Position numbers and translations under genes: made by a program | Notes under the pieces: model-generated | What the model saw: only the letters and a program-made list of their open reading frames with translations | Told to the model about the DNA's origin: nothing | Databases searched by the model: none | DNA from: Oxyruncus cristatus | Taxonomy: Eukaryota; Chordata; Aves; Passeriformes; Cotingidae | DNA: 64,000 nucleotides | Reading direction: 5' to 3' | Assembly: GCA_013399855.1 (NCBI GenBank) | Contig: VXAY01004719.1 | Span: forward strand, 2,739,507 to 2,803,506 | In this document: piece by piece, positions 1-64,000 of the stretch | Position numbering within the stretch: position 1 is the stretch's first letter | How the letters are laid out: the number at the start of each line of letters is the position of its first letter

Positions 1-240
1 CGGGGGGCGGTGCCGCGGGCGGTGCAGGTGCTCCGTGGGGGGCCGGGGCAGCGGAGCGCCCGGGGCTCGGCCACGGTGTCCGGGCAGCTGGGGCCCCGCT
101 AGCGACCCAGTGTCACTGCCGGAGGTGTCGCTTCTTGTCCGGCTCCCGCCGCCCTGGCAGCGGGATGGGGGCTCCTCCGGGCTGATGCCGGTGCGCTAAC
201 CTCGGGTCCGGGTGTGTGCCGGGCTGCTGGCGAAGGGAGG
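1..240. promoter_or_regulatory. CpG-island-like GC-rich block at window edge
   Basis: Strikingly GC-rich with many CpG dinucleotides, in contrast to the AT-rich rest of the window, and cut off by the window start. It fits the right-hand edge of a promoter island or 5' UTR. In vertebrates the gene next downstream of NAA16, on the same strand, is RGCC, whose promoter would face this position; that identification is from gene order only. I found no RGCC coding sequence here. The minus strand of 1-110 has no ATG. Confidence 0.5.
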
Positions 241-3200
241 ATACAGCGAGCGTCAGCGCTAGCTGCAAGGAGGGACTCTCACGGGAACACAAGGCTGGAT
301 CATCCTCACCCAGCCCCGTGGCTGCTCCCGACCGAGGGCACGCAGCAGGACAAGGTGGCAGCAGCTCACTCGGAGTGAGCCCGTGGCTTTGCATGCAACT
401 GCTGCTCGGCCGTCCCAGGAGTCCCTTCCATCCCCATCCCCATCCCCACTGCATTGTGCTGGCATGTGTCCGTGGTTATTGCCCTGCTCCATACGTTAGT
501 GAGCAGTGGACATGGCCATGGGGACAGCTGAGCCACTTTTTTCCTGAGGGTGACCCGAGAAGAGGAGCAGGTGGCAGTGGAAATGTAAGGAATGCTCAGG
601 CACAGGGAGACTCGGACCCAGGTGAATCAGCCAGGGCATTCTTCGGTGGAGTGCTTTCCTTGTTCTTAGGAGAAAGATATTAGCACTTGTCCTGAAGTCA
701 GGTTAACCTGATGTTTATACATACCATAGCTACCGAGTGTTGCTCTTGTGGTGTCTCTTACTCGTTTTAAATGAAAGCTGTCTGAGCAGTTAAAATACCA
801 GCTCTGTTAAATACTCACTGGGGGAGACTGTCATATTTAGTTACATCTAGAAATACTGAAAACAGACATCAGGTGCTATTCCATTAGAATGCATCAGGAG
901 CTATAATTATGTTGTGTGTGGATGAGAATATTTAGAGTAGAAAAGTCTGGGACAGGGAGAAGGAAGGAAGAAAAAATGTATCTCCAAAACTTTCTGACAT
1001 TTTCAGACATGCTGTCATTTCTCCTGCAAGATACAAAATGAGAAAAACAATATTCTAGACAATAAAACAGATCTGTTCACCTCTCTTTACTGGCTGATAT
1101 AGAGGCATTTATTTATTTTTGCAGTGAATCAAAAGAAGTTCTCATGGTGAAGTTCAATTGTTATTTATTCTGTGGCTTCCTCCCTCCCTTGTGGTCTTCC
1201 TCTGTTTTTCTCTCTGCTAATAAAAGTGTCTACAAACAATGCTTTTTAAAGATCGTAGTGTCACAGATGGAAAGCAAGGTTAAAAAGTGGGCAACAAGGA
1301 GATACAAGGGCATGACGTCAATAGCACGAGTAGGACGAAAGACAATAGACACAAGGCAGAAAGGGGAGCTGTTGAGTACGTGACTAGGTAGAACTCACAG
1401 CCCAAAAAGACAAGGATGTGGCCCTGCAGCTGGTGTCAATTCTCTTTTGCTCAAGCATCTACATGTATGATCAGCCCTACCTGTCCACACACATCCCTGC
1501 CAAGCACTGGTCCTGTGCTTGGTCTGAAGACATGACTTAAGGGCAAAAGATGTTTGAGGCTTGAATCTATCCGTTTTGTGAGGAATACAGGCAAAATAAC
1601 CAAAGGGTAGAAGTCCTCCTGTGCCCTTCCTGTTATTTCTCATAAGCATGGTCAAACAATCTCACAGCTTTCTGGAACGGGGTCTGAGGTCACGTCATAA
1701 AGAAAGAGCACAAAGGGGGATGATGGTGTACAATAGGGTTTGAGTTGCTTGGGGTCTTGCTGCCACAAAAAGGGAAATGACCTGCCCTATTTCTCCCTTC
1801 TTGTAGTCCTGGCCTAGACCTTTTGCATGTGCTTTGAGCAGGTTTGTCTCATCTTCTGCTGAGCCAATTCAACATGCTAGAACAGCAGAAAACTAATCTG
1901 CAAGAAAGTGAGTAATTTTCAGTTGAACTGAGTTGAATGGGCTCAGCACCGGGAGCTAATAAAAGGAGGGAGTGGATGCGTAGGGGGAAAAAATAACTGC
2001 TATCCTGTATTAATGTAAGAATTTATCCCCGGTATTCTATTTAAATTATTATTTTACACTCAAATTGATATTTTCAGAATAATTTTTAGGCATGATGTAG
2101 GAATTATTCCATAAACTTCCATTCTTTACAGTCACGTGTTTGGGAAATCTTTCCTTAAAGACAACCTGGGCTTAAAAATTCTTCCTCGTGTTTACTGCTC
2201 CATAGACAAGTCTTTTAACATTTCTTTCAGTAAATACTTGTGTTTTCTCCTAAGCAGCCTTGACTCTGCTAAATGCAACTGAGACTCAGGCGGTGAACTT
2301 TAATTTTCCACATAAACCATTAGCTTTTACAAGAGGAAGCAAAGATTGACTTTTGTGCTTAGCAGTTCTATGTCATAGACCATGTAGCCATGCACATCCA
2401 TAAATGTTCTTGAAAGGCCCCAACATGCTCCTGCTGAGCCAGCTGCATTTTTGTCCCTAATGCCAACAGGAGGAACCCACATCTGGCAGAACGAAGAAGT
2501 CACTTTTGAGTGCAGTGCCCTGAAACACTGCAGGCAGACACACCCGGCTGCTCATGTTTACTGGGAGAAACATCCAACACGACTTGTAGTGTAAACCTCA
2601 GCTACTGAATCCCTCCCATTTTCTAGGACGCTGTCCAAGCTGTATTTAAAGTGAATTTCTTCTTGACCATTCGATGCAGTGTCTCCAGATCCTCCCCAGC
2701 TAGTGACGCAGTGTTTACAGTGGTTTCCTACTGCATTTTTAGCCTCACAAACTTGTAAGCCACACAGCTATTTAAATCAACAAATCCTGCCCGTAAGTAT
2801 GCTTCAGGGAAAGACCTTTAAAACAGGCACTCTGATATAACCAAGTTGCAAGGCTCACAAGGTACTAGTTTTCTAAATGAAACATGGAGTAATTTGGGAC
2901 ACCAAAGAGAGTCCTTGGAGGGGTTTACAGAGGCATTGGTGCTGCAGGTTGACTAATCTAGGTTTTCAAACCACGACCCAGAAATGCTTACAGATCCATG
3001 AACAACTTCTGAGGCATTCACATAAGACAGGAAATAAAAACAGGAGGAGAAATTTACTGGAAGCAGGTTAAAATTCACAGTATATGTGCAGCACCATATG
3101 CACATACACAGAAACTGGAACTGCAGAAGGGGGAATCTGCAAGTCCAAAGTGGCTGAAAAGTTTTTGTCTAATGAATCATTTATCTTCACCATTTCGAAG

Positions 3201-6200
3201 AGCAAGAACACCCCAAAATAACATTACTGTTGAGTAAGCACCACGTTCCCACAGTTAAAAGCAGATGTTTTGTGAAACCTAAACCTGTCTTTTCACTGGT
3301 ATTGATGCTCGACAAAAGCCAGAGCTCTAGATCCCTGCCCATGGAAGCAGCCTGGAGTTTTGAATATATAATTTCCACAAGTCTTTTAATATTTATTTGT
3401 CTGTGAAAATAATAATTCTTTACAAAAGTATCAGTACCAAATTGTTAAAGTAGACACTAAATTTAAAACCTGGGAATGACAAACAGCCCATCATCACCAA
3501 ACTTTTAGATGAAGGGAAGCAAGGGAACCAAAAATTTAGACATCTGTGAAAGAGAAAAATGAAAACTGCCAGAGCATGAAAAAGCACAGGTGTCAGCCAG
3601 ACTGACACACACATTCCTTGGGCCACAGAGCAGGAATAGACCAAACGTCATCAGTATAACTTGTCTCCCTGTTAAGCACATCACAACCCTGCCCTCAGGA
3701 TGCTTGTTTGAAGGGAGACAGTGGTTAACACTCCAGCCTATTTTATCCTTCACACTGCAAGTGGAGTTGCCTATGTGAGTGAATTGCTAAACTTGTTCTG
3801 TAATGAGGAGAGCTGTCTAATTAAAACTTGGCTGAGATGAGCCATGCATTTTACATAGGCTACCTAACTACCATCCAAGGTGTTCTGCTTGGTTTGCTGA
3901 CAGCTGGGCTAAATACAAGCCTGTAGCTAATACAAGTTACAGGCTTGTATTTAGCCCAGCTGTCCTGTAGCTCAATCCACAACACCAGTGGGAAGAATGA
4001 GTGACTCACAGCACTCTTCAAAACCTGCTAAAATTAAAAAAAACCCTTTTGCCAGAGATCTTTCACAGGGCTTTCCTTCCTCTTCTCCCAACCTGTTCTG
4101 TAGACCCTAAACTGAAACCTGAAGTTACTACAAACTGATGTAATTCCTTTTGTTTTTCTCTCTCCCTCTAATGCAAACTCATGGACCTCACTCACATGGA
4201 CTCACTGGCGCTCACAGCTGAAGCTTTGCAAGCAAAACATACATCTTCCTGCTGAATTCTGCCAAAACCTGAGTTCACTACCCTTCTAAATTTTCTGCTT
4301 CTCAAATTAACCTCCTAAATGGGAACACAGTGTAGCCTGTACAGTTTTCTCTTCGTCTTTCAGTAACTAGAGGCAGAAGCTCTTGGATTTTTGAATGGAT
4401 GTGGTTAAATAAATTGTTGGCTCTGAAACATGTTTATGGCAGTTTAGTTTCAATCACAGTTGTTGCAGCTGGGTTAAAAGTCCCTGAAACTGATAAAGTG
4501 TAATCATAACCTATATTGACATTTCTGGAATGGTGAGTTGAGTGTGAGCTCAAAGATATGCAAAACTACTCAAGAATTTGAAAGTTCTGAGTCAAGGGAC
4601 TTTTGCTGAGCATTACATGGGAAATGGAGAGAAGTTCAGGTAAGGAGAGGCATGGTAGTGAGTAAATAAGAGATAAAGAAGTTTCAAAGTAACTGTTTGG
4701 TGCCTTTTTCAGAGAAGATGAAAGGAATAGTGTCACTTAATGAAAAATATGTTCATATTACCAATCCAACTTGAGTCCATAGTAATTTTTATGCAGGTCT
4801 GGTATTGCTTCTGGCTGACTTCTGTTGTTTTCAATTTCTAAGCATTTTTCTTGTGCATGAGCTGACTTCTCTTTAAGTGGAAACTGAAGACTGGAAGTGA
4901 AACTGAAATGGAAGATCATCCCAAATGTGTTCTAAGTCTACAGGAGACATGCAGGTCCCAATCAAAGGCTTGGAACTGAAATATGAATTGTTTTTCTTAT
5001 GCATTCAGGAAAGTACTCCCTGAATGTTCTTGGTATCAGCTTTATTTCTTCTTCACACTAGTGTAAATTAGAGCTAAATTTTAGTTGTTTGGGTCAAAAG
5101 AGACAACAGCTGACAACCTAAATTCTGGCCACATTTGCAGAAACACTTTTGATATCAAGCTGTATGACAAGGGCTTTTCTTCTCTTCCTCACTGCTCAAT
5201 ATTTTTTTCCAATGATGTCTATGACTGTCTAGCTACTGCAAAAAATGGGCTACATCACGAAAATAGAATTTGTAGCGGTAAAGCAAATCGAATAGAGTAC
5301 GTTATAAAATTAACACAAGAGTTACTGGGCTGTGATATATATTACAGCCAGGTTTGGGGGAGCCTTCCATCTTGAGTTCACTAAAAGTCACAGCAAAAGT
5401 TCACGTCCATCAGAAAATCCTCAAAATCCAACTTCATAAAACATGCACTGACCATAGAGTATGCAGGCAGTAGATAATACAACAGTGGCAATGGAAAGAG
5501 GTAAGAAGGTCCTTTTCAGAGTGAGATCACTTCAGAGGTAGGAGAAACTGACCAAAACACTGCTTGAAAGCTCTACTAGTGCTCCTGAATCTTAATTCAA
5601 AGAGATGGATATTGTCTGGCACTTTTTCCCCTGCAGTGCAAAGGAGCAACCAGAGAACAAGCAGAGAGAAATGGTCAAAAAGACAAAAAGACAGCAAGAG
5701 AAATGTAAGCAAAGGGACCATGGCAGTAAGCCAGGTGGCAGAGAGAGCCTGGCGTTTGGAATGCTGTGTGGCAACTGGAGGTGAAGAAATTGCCTCTATT
5801 CTGACTCTGTTTCCAGGAAAACAAGGCTATGCACATATCCTTTGTATGGGCACATGGGACTCCACACAAGACTGAATGAAGGGAAGAGTTTGTTCTTCTA
5901 TTAAGTTCTCCCTCAGCAGAGGTCATCCAAAAGAGTCCAGTAGCAGTAAATATCAGTTTTAAAGAGTAATATGACAAAAATTAAAAAAAAAAAAAAAGGC
6001 ATTCATATGAATACAATGTAAGAACTGTATTTTCTGTGTTGGGTTGTGGGCTCTAGCTCAGGGCAAACCACTATTTCTACCTCTACCTGATGCTGCTGTC
6101 ACCATAACAGGGGTGATATATATTAATGTGCTGGATCAGGAACTGGAGAAGCTGAGTTCCTTACTTTTCCACCAGTTTTGCTTCAAAACATTTCACAACT

Positions 6201-9200
6201 ACAACTGCATCAAGACATTCGTACTATTTCAAATGCAAATGAAAAACAGTTGTTGTTTTCCACCTACTTTGTCTCTGAATTGTTGATAAATTAAGATAGC
6301 TGGATACTGTGCTACTTCAAAAAAAAAAAGAGGTAATTTTGTCCAGAGGAGAAGGAATGTTGACTGAAGAGTGGGTGGTTACCTACAAGGAAAAAATGGG
6401 AATTTAAGAGTTGAGAGGCTTGTATTTCATGAAAAATAGGACACACAAACCACATGGGAAACAAATTTAAAGCCTTGTCAAGTGAAACATATAAGGGAGT
6501 TCTTATGTATTAAAATAATAAGACATCTCTCCTAATTCATCTCTTCCATAAGTAAAATAATAGGCAGTGAAATTTTCCAGCAGATGTATTTCACATTAAT
6601 GCTATTTGCTGTGGTTAAAAATTACACATTTGTACTGTTTCTGTTATCATGTTTCACACACTCACAGACACAGAGCCTGTTTGGCTGAGTCATCTTGTAC
6701 TTCATATCCAACATTGTTGGGGGACTGTGTGTTTCCAAAGCCTTAAATCTGGCCAGGAACTATAGATTCTAAATAAATGTAATTACTAACTACAATGATA
6801 ATAAAATATACTCATGGCCAAAATACCTGGCCAAAAAGATACTAACCACATCTAAAGAAAGAAAAACGTTCCTTGCCCAAGAAGAATTTTAATTAGATTT
6901 CCCTGGGAAAAGTGAATATCCTCTGGGTTTTGTGGTAGGATTTTTGTTTGTTTTTAAAAATGTACATGGGTTTCCATTTTGTCTGTTTTACTTACCCTTC
7001 TGTGACTAAACCAATGTTTTGGTTTTTCCATGGTCCAGAAGCACCTTTCTCTCGTTTTGCACCAATCTCAAGGAAACTCAGACCAGTACAACCACAAGAA
7101 CAGGGGACATCAGGAACAGCAGAGGGTGTAGGATGTTGTTCCCATTCATCCCACTGAGCAAGCTACCAAAGCAGGCTGAAAAAATCAAGCTGTACTCTCC
7201 CTCCCATGCTGTGTTGGCTTTAAGGCAGTAGGAGGCAAAGGGAGGAGCCAAGATCACTTGTTTGCTGAAGGCATGTGATTGCTTATGTTAGAACAGAAGT
7301 GGAGCTCTTCGACTATTTGTGTTGCAGTAGTGCCAGTCATGGACCAGGACCCCATTGAGTCAGCCACCATACAAATGTGGAACAAAGCAGTAATCCTCGA
7401 GCTTTGGTTAGCCAGTAAATCACCCTCCTTTAAGGGATGGGGATTTGCATATTTATGGTTGGGAAATAACTATGCTTTAATCCACTGGAGCCTCTCCTAT
7501 TACAAGTGCACAGGGGCTTGTATAGATGGGAAGAAAAGAATCAGTGTTACAGCCAGTGACGACATGCAGCATTCAGCTCTTTCCTCCGACTGAGGAAACT
7601 GCATTTCAATTTAGGAATAGTTTTTAAAAGCCCTGTGTTTTTTTCTGTTTTCTCAGCCTCATATAATTTTTGTGACAAGTCATAGCAGCATCCTGTCTTC
7701 ATCACAAATGAAAGTTAAGTAAACCATGATCTAATTCTCCCAGCCAGAGGGAGGATCTGTGACAGCAACTTCTTCCACATGCTCATTTTCTATTTCCAAG
7801 TCTTCTTTCATAAATAACAGGCTTTCAGAATTGCCCACTCCATACTGCCCAGCACTGATTTACTAACTGTATGTCTACAACAGAGGATTTACATACAAAA
7901 CCAGAGTCAGAGCATTTACACAAGAGGAAGTCAGTCTTTGCCACAGTAGACACTTAAAAACACAGCTCTGCACATCGAGGTTTATCCTGCCATGGCACTA
8001 AAAAACACGTGCCTTGTGCCACTGTATCCACGGTTAGTTAGACCGGGAATATTCTTGAAAGCACACTTCAAGGAGCACACACCTACTGAACACTTACAGA
8101 GCACGGTTCCAGGCTTGGTGCTTCAATAGAAGGCCATGAACAAAATATTCATAGCCTGACACACCTATGTGTGGACTGTTCTGCAAATATTTTATCAGAC
8201 ACTGCTGCCTTTTCATCATCTATCTCTACTTGGTAGACAACCAACCTAAATTTTCCAGGTTAGGTTCACGCTAAGCTGTTGACTTGAATCTGTTCACTCA
8301 AGCAAGCAGCAAGTGGCAGACCCTGGAGAAGTACAGTGGGGAGAAGACAAAACAGTTTTAGCAACACATTGTCAGATCGCTCGAGAAATCACATGGATAT
8401 ACATTTTTCAGCACAATGTGTTATAGTCTGTGTGGCACATCAGAAGTAAAAAGAAAATCAGCCTTGGAGGTCTCAGCACTGCAATAACTATTTTTAGATG
8501 TCTGGCATCCTGAAGTGGCCACAGCTTTGCACTGTATATAGGGGTTCCCTGACAACAGAGCTGTCCAGCCTTCTGATTTTCAAGAATTCCTTGCTTGCTA
8601 AAACAGAAAGTCTTCAGTGAAGGTGTAGGCTCCCAAAGAGAAGGTTGACACCTACTGATGTAACTACAGGGCTGTTTGTTTTCCGTTTTCTATGTCCCCT
8701 GGAGAACCACCTTACGGATACTTCAGTGTTCACAAATGACACAGCTGAGTGCACACAGAGTGCTGGGGTCCCGAGCAGTGCAGGGACAGCAAGGTACCTG
8801 CTGACATCCACATACTACTTCACACATGGATGCTTTGCAGTGCACAGGTTAACCACCACTACATGGCTCACCACCTGGATGAGTGCCCTAACCCCTGAGC
8901 AAATGAATCATGGTCTCTCATATGGATCCCAAGTAAATCTATATATGGCAAATCTGGCTGCTTCAGCCCACTGGTTTGAATTTCCCTGGACAGACATTTA
9001 GACATGCAGGGAACATGCTATTAATAGAAATAAAAGTTCCTCCAACTTCAGGAACTCTCAGAGCTCATTTTAAATATGATCAAATACATGGATCAGCTAA
9101 AATTGATCAGACACCTCCAGTGACAGTTAACAGACTCCTCTGGTGTCTGATGTCTGTTGTGGATTCCTGGATATCTTTTGCACTACTATTTACAGAGCCA

Positions 9201-11130
9201 GGCCTCAAACACGTAGAGTTTGCTCACATTTACAGATAGACTTGATGACAGTGTTATTACTCATGGAATAAACCCTTGTCTCAAACTAGGAGTACTCTGT
9301 GCTAAGCACTGTATGGGGAACGGGAATACAGCTCCTGCTCTGGTCCTAGCTTCCTGGTTTGCTTTAAATTCAACCATTTATCATATGAAATTAGTCCTAG
9401 AAATAACCGTATTTCCTTCTCCCGCCTTACTTCATACCTAAAACACATTTAGGAACCTCTCAAAACCTGAACCTCCTCTTAAAGTGTTGTGAGCACATTC
9501 TCAAATACTTTGTCTAGACTTGAAATATGTTTAAGCGGCAAAGTCCAAGTGGGGAACAGACAACATATTGAGTTCATGATAAATTCACTGGAGTGAAGGC
9601 TAACTTTCAAGGCTGATAACATTCTACCTCTCTTTAACAGCCTGAAGGCAGGAACTGAGTTTAATGATACTTTTTGCATAGGACATGGGATCTCCCAAAA
9701 GGCCAATGTGATCATCTGTGGGCTCAGATATCGTTTCCCCGTCTCTCTGCTCTCAGACGGTATAAAGCCCAACCAACAGTGCTTTCAACTTCAGATCCCC
9801 ATGTCAATGCCTATAGACAGCTGGGTTATACAAATACAGGTCTAATTCAGATGCTTAAGCTCATACAGAACACCAATGACCTCTTTCCACTGGCTGAAAA
9901 AGAAAAATGAAGATAAGCATTTTCCATTTCTCTTACAACAAAACAAGTAAACACGTGAAAATATACAACTCTTCAGCCTTCTGTTACTACGAAAATATTC
10001 TGGAAGCAAGGCTTCCCTCTAGTGGAAAATCCATGAACTTTTCATTAACAGCTGCAGTTAAGCTGTGAAAAACCAGATGCCAAAAGCACGTATAATGTTG
10101 CTGTTGAAACAGTAAGTGGCAAGTGCATTCTCACACATGACAACATGATCATGCTTGAAGCTTTTGAGTCACACTTAAGACTTGGCCTCTCTCTAGATGC
10201 TAAAGCTGAAGAGATGTGAGAAACTGCCCCATTTGCCTTAATTGCTAATTCTGGACTGAACTTTTGTTATCCACACTTGTATGAGGTCAAGCTTTCCCGT
10301 GAGGGCCTGGGTTTTGGAGCAAGCTTATTCCCTATGGTGAGAAGTTTGTCAGCCCTGGGATACGCCTGCCTGTAGGAATGAGAGAAAGAAAGAGAGGGTA
10401 GATTGGTGTGAGACAGCAGTAGCACTGCAGGACCTTACATGAGACTAGATGATGGGTCAATGGGTTCCCTTGAAGTTTAGAGTTAACACAATTTGGTTTG
10501 TGCAGGGATCAGTGACAGGGATTTTATAAAATCCGTAACAAACCAGCCCAAAACAACTGGTTTTCAAATATCCACAAAACAAGACTTACGTAAATAAATC
10601 TACTGTAATTAATAGCAATCAAAATTAATGCATCTATAGTTTCCCATCCAGACTATGTAAGGCATTTTTAAGATGTTGCTAAGGCTGGTAAAGAGCAAAT
10701 GTTGCCTAATTAACTGATATAGAAGGAGACCATAGCAGAATACCTAACACAATCATACAGGTGCTATGTAAGTGCAAAGGCTGCAGAATGGGCATGTCAG
10801 CAAACCCAAGACTGAGTCAAAACTGTGCCCCTGCCTTGTTGTTATATATACATCCCAGTGGCGTTAGTTACTTAGGAAGCACTGCTACTACCGTCTTTTT
10901 CAGCTCCTTCTAACGTGGTTTCTAACAGCCTCAAGGAACAGCACAGCCAGAGGACACTGACTGAAATGCCAAGCCATAGAGGTGCTTCTTTACCTCTAAA
11001 CATTTTTTTTCTTAACTACATACAGAGTTCACATTAAACCAGTGAATGCTGCAACTCAACAGGGAAAAAAAAAAAACCCTAATGACTGCGATAGGCCAAA
11101 TCTTGGTGTCCATAAATACGCAAAAATTCC
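241..11130. other. Intergenic region downstream of NAA16
   Basis: About 11 kb without a gene I can support. The open reading frames on both strands are short, lack splice context and resemble no family I know. GC falls quickly after about 650. The only clear structural feature is the perfect inverted repeat at 3899-3964. A short A run lies at 5982-5997. Confidence 0.6.
3899..3964. repeat. Perfect 27-bp inverted repeat with 12-nt loop
   Basis: The left arm (3899-3925) begins GACAGCTGGGCTAAATACAA and the right arm (3938-3964) is its exact reverse complement, ending CAGCTGTC. The spacer is 12 bases. The pairing stops cleanly at both ends (T at 3898 against C at 3965). It would fold into a short hairpin in DNA or RNA. 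There is no sign of transposon ends or of a target duplication. Confidence 0.9.
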
Positions 11131-11158
11131 AGACCAAAGGCAAGTGTGTACAAAATAA

Positions 11159-11164
11159 TTTATT
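11159..11164 (-). terminator. Poly(A) signal AATAAA, distal alternative NAA16 site
   Basis: A second canonical hexamer about 107 bases further downstream on the minus strand, followed by TTATTTTGTACACACTTG, which is moderately GT-rich. It could end a slightly longer transcript. Confidence 0.4.
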
Positions 11165-11244
11165 ACAGCATAACATATGTTGGCAATATTTTACAATGAA
11201 TTTTCCATTCAACAATTTTTTAATCTAAACAGATGACACACAAA

Positions 11245-12717
11245 GGAGAATTTTAATTAGAACAGTTTATTTGTCTTAATAAAATCCCCTCTTTGCGAAT
11301 TGGTATTTGCCTTTGAGGGGCTAGTTAATATTACTGGAACTATTTACACTGCAGTGAAATAAAAACAAACCGAGATTGAATGATTCCATTTCAGTTTCCA
11401 GAAAACAGATCTTCTGTACAAGCCACAGTATAGTTATGTTTTGATAGCAGTTCTTACAGAATGTAAAGCTGTCATGTGATATGTAGCCATTTTGTCTAGC
11501 AATGCTATGCTTTAAATAGGTATATTTGATTTAAACTTCCATTTTGATGTGTTGTATAATTAATAGTTAATGCACCAAAATACAAAGTAAGAAAAAAATT
11601 CATTATGATTTGCAGTCAGCCTCTTTGTGCTCCCTTAAACAGTTTTAAAATGTAAAACATACTTCTCAGATACTATTTTGCCTTGCAGCACCTACAGCAA
11701 TAGTATTTAGGTATGAGAAGTACTGGAGTATTGGCCGTGAGTAGACAACTAAGACTTAACGGAGGTAATACAGCACAACTACCGGTGAGTTTTTATGACG
11801 TAGAAAAGAACCATATTCCCCATTACTGTATCTCCTGCATTTGCCCATAACTGGAGCAGCTTTTTCAACCTAAGTGTCAACAGATGGGGAGAAACCAGAA
11901 GGAACAGGAGGAAGAGGGAAATGGAACAAAGGACAAACAACAGCATCAAATTCATTACGTTTTCTCAGGGAATTGCTTCAGGATATTAAAACCTTAAAAT
12001 GTTAAATGACCATAAACTTAAGGAAACAATAGCTAAGGAACACAAGGTAGATGGAATAGTTTTCAAAAAACCTTAGTTATTAGTTGTTTTGTTTTTTACA
12101 CAAACTTAATCTTCATATCTGTCAACACTGGTTCCATATAAGACACACACCTGACAAAAACATGCAACCCCCCCAATGCTTTCATTGTTGCTGTGCTTCA
12201 AAAGAAACCAAACTGACCAAAGATTAAAAAAAAATCCAACCAAAACAACCCAGAAAAAATCTCTAAAGAACAGTAAAGACTAAGAGGGCAATTCAAGCAG
12301 CACTTCAGTCTTAATCTGCTAAAAACGCTCAAATGATAATTTATTAACAAGGTATGATCACATTTATCTGTATATGTAACAACACTTAAGTGAAAGCATT
12401 CTTCAACATCCATATTTTTTGTGAGGGAGGGCTGATGAATTATTAAAAGACTTAAACCTGTACAAGTATAAACATGAAAAATGCTGATTAAAGATAATGT
12501 TTACATAAATATTGGCAGTTTTCATTGGGAGGAAAAAACCCTAATAGCATACTCCATTTAACTATCCAAATATTTTGTTTTATACCTGTTAAAGATATTA
12601 AAATACAACCTGGAAAAGTAACCCTGATCTGTATCCAGCCAGCATGTAATGAGAGTCAGAGTTTTGTATACATGTGTGCATGTAGGTATACACACACACA
12701 GGCTTGCACACACTACT
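11245..12717 (-). other. NAA16: NAA16 3' UTR (main form)
   Basis: AT-rich untranslated tail that follows the NAA16 stop codon. The 3' limit is inferred from a canonical AATAAA at 11271-11266, about 20 bases upstream of a GT-rich element (TTTGTGTGTCATCTG on the minus strand). No open reading frame on either strand looks coding here. A further AATAAA at 12345-12340 could give a much shorter form. Confidence 0.6.
11266..11271 (-). terminator. Poly(A) signal AATAAA, probable main NAA16 site
   Basis: A canonical hexamer on the minus strand, with a downstream GT-rich stretch at the expected distance. It is the better supported of the sites found beyond the stop codon. Confidence 0.6.

Positions 12718-64000
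<51,283 letters not shown>

Noticed and set aside
216..683. 155-codon open frame on the plus strand at the GC-rich edge
   Set aside because: GC-rich DNA has few stop codons. The translation is low in complexity (Ser, Pro, Gly, His runs), resembles no family, and overlaps equally long frames on the other strand.

Overview
This is a window of a vertebrate, very probably bird, nuclear genome. The lineage call rests on a CR1 LINE 3' end that closes with the repeated attctatg-type octamer, a second degraded CR1 fragment carrying the FSKAF-type reverse transcriptase motif, two solo LTRs that resemble a common avian endogenous retrovirus LTR family, and the lack of any mammalian SINE or L1 that I could recognise. 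The window is AT-rich, except for a CpG-island-like stretch at the extreme left edge.

The one gene I can name is NAA16 (N-alpha-acetyltransferase 16, auxiliary subunit of the NatA complex). It lies on the minus strand and fills most of the window. I could place 18 consecutive coding exons from position 62380 down to the stop codon at 12718. They join in a consistent phase and give about 818 codons that follow the NAA16 family without a gap. The first two coding exons, about 46 residues, lie beyond 64000. The 3' UTR runs from 12717 to about 11245, with good AATAAA signals at 11271-11266 and 11164-11159. NAA16 is assigned over its paralogue NAA15 from paralogue-specific stretches recalled from the family (for example [20 protein letters not shown] and [13 protein letters not shown]). 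One intron, between exons 12 and 13, uses a GC donor.

Layout from left to right: 1-240 is a GC-rich stretch that may be the upstream edge of the next gene's promoter (RGCC would be expected from conserved vertebrate gene order; this is inference). From 241 to about 11130 is intergenic, with a perfect 27-bp inverted repeat at 3899-3964. From 12718 to 22718 are the eleven 3'-most NAA16 exons, closely spaced, with a CR1 3' end in one intron. From 22719 to 46784 is a single 24-kb intron, far longer than any other in the gene. From 46785 to 62380 are the seven upstream exons seen here, with an assembly gap at 47621-47650.

The least explained part is the 24-kb intron. On the same strand as NAA16 it holds several unusually long or exon-like open stretches: 44507-44429, 43594-43524, 42230-41971, 40990-40760, 37275-36883 and 32873-32606. 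Several have plausible splice sites, and four of them join in compatible phases. I do not recognise the protein. They could be a nested gene, alternative exons of NAA16, or remains of a decayed gene copy. No tools were available, so identities rest on reading translations against recalled family sequences.
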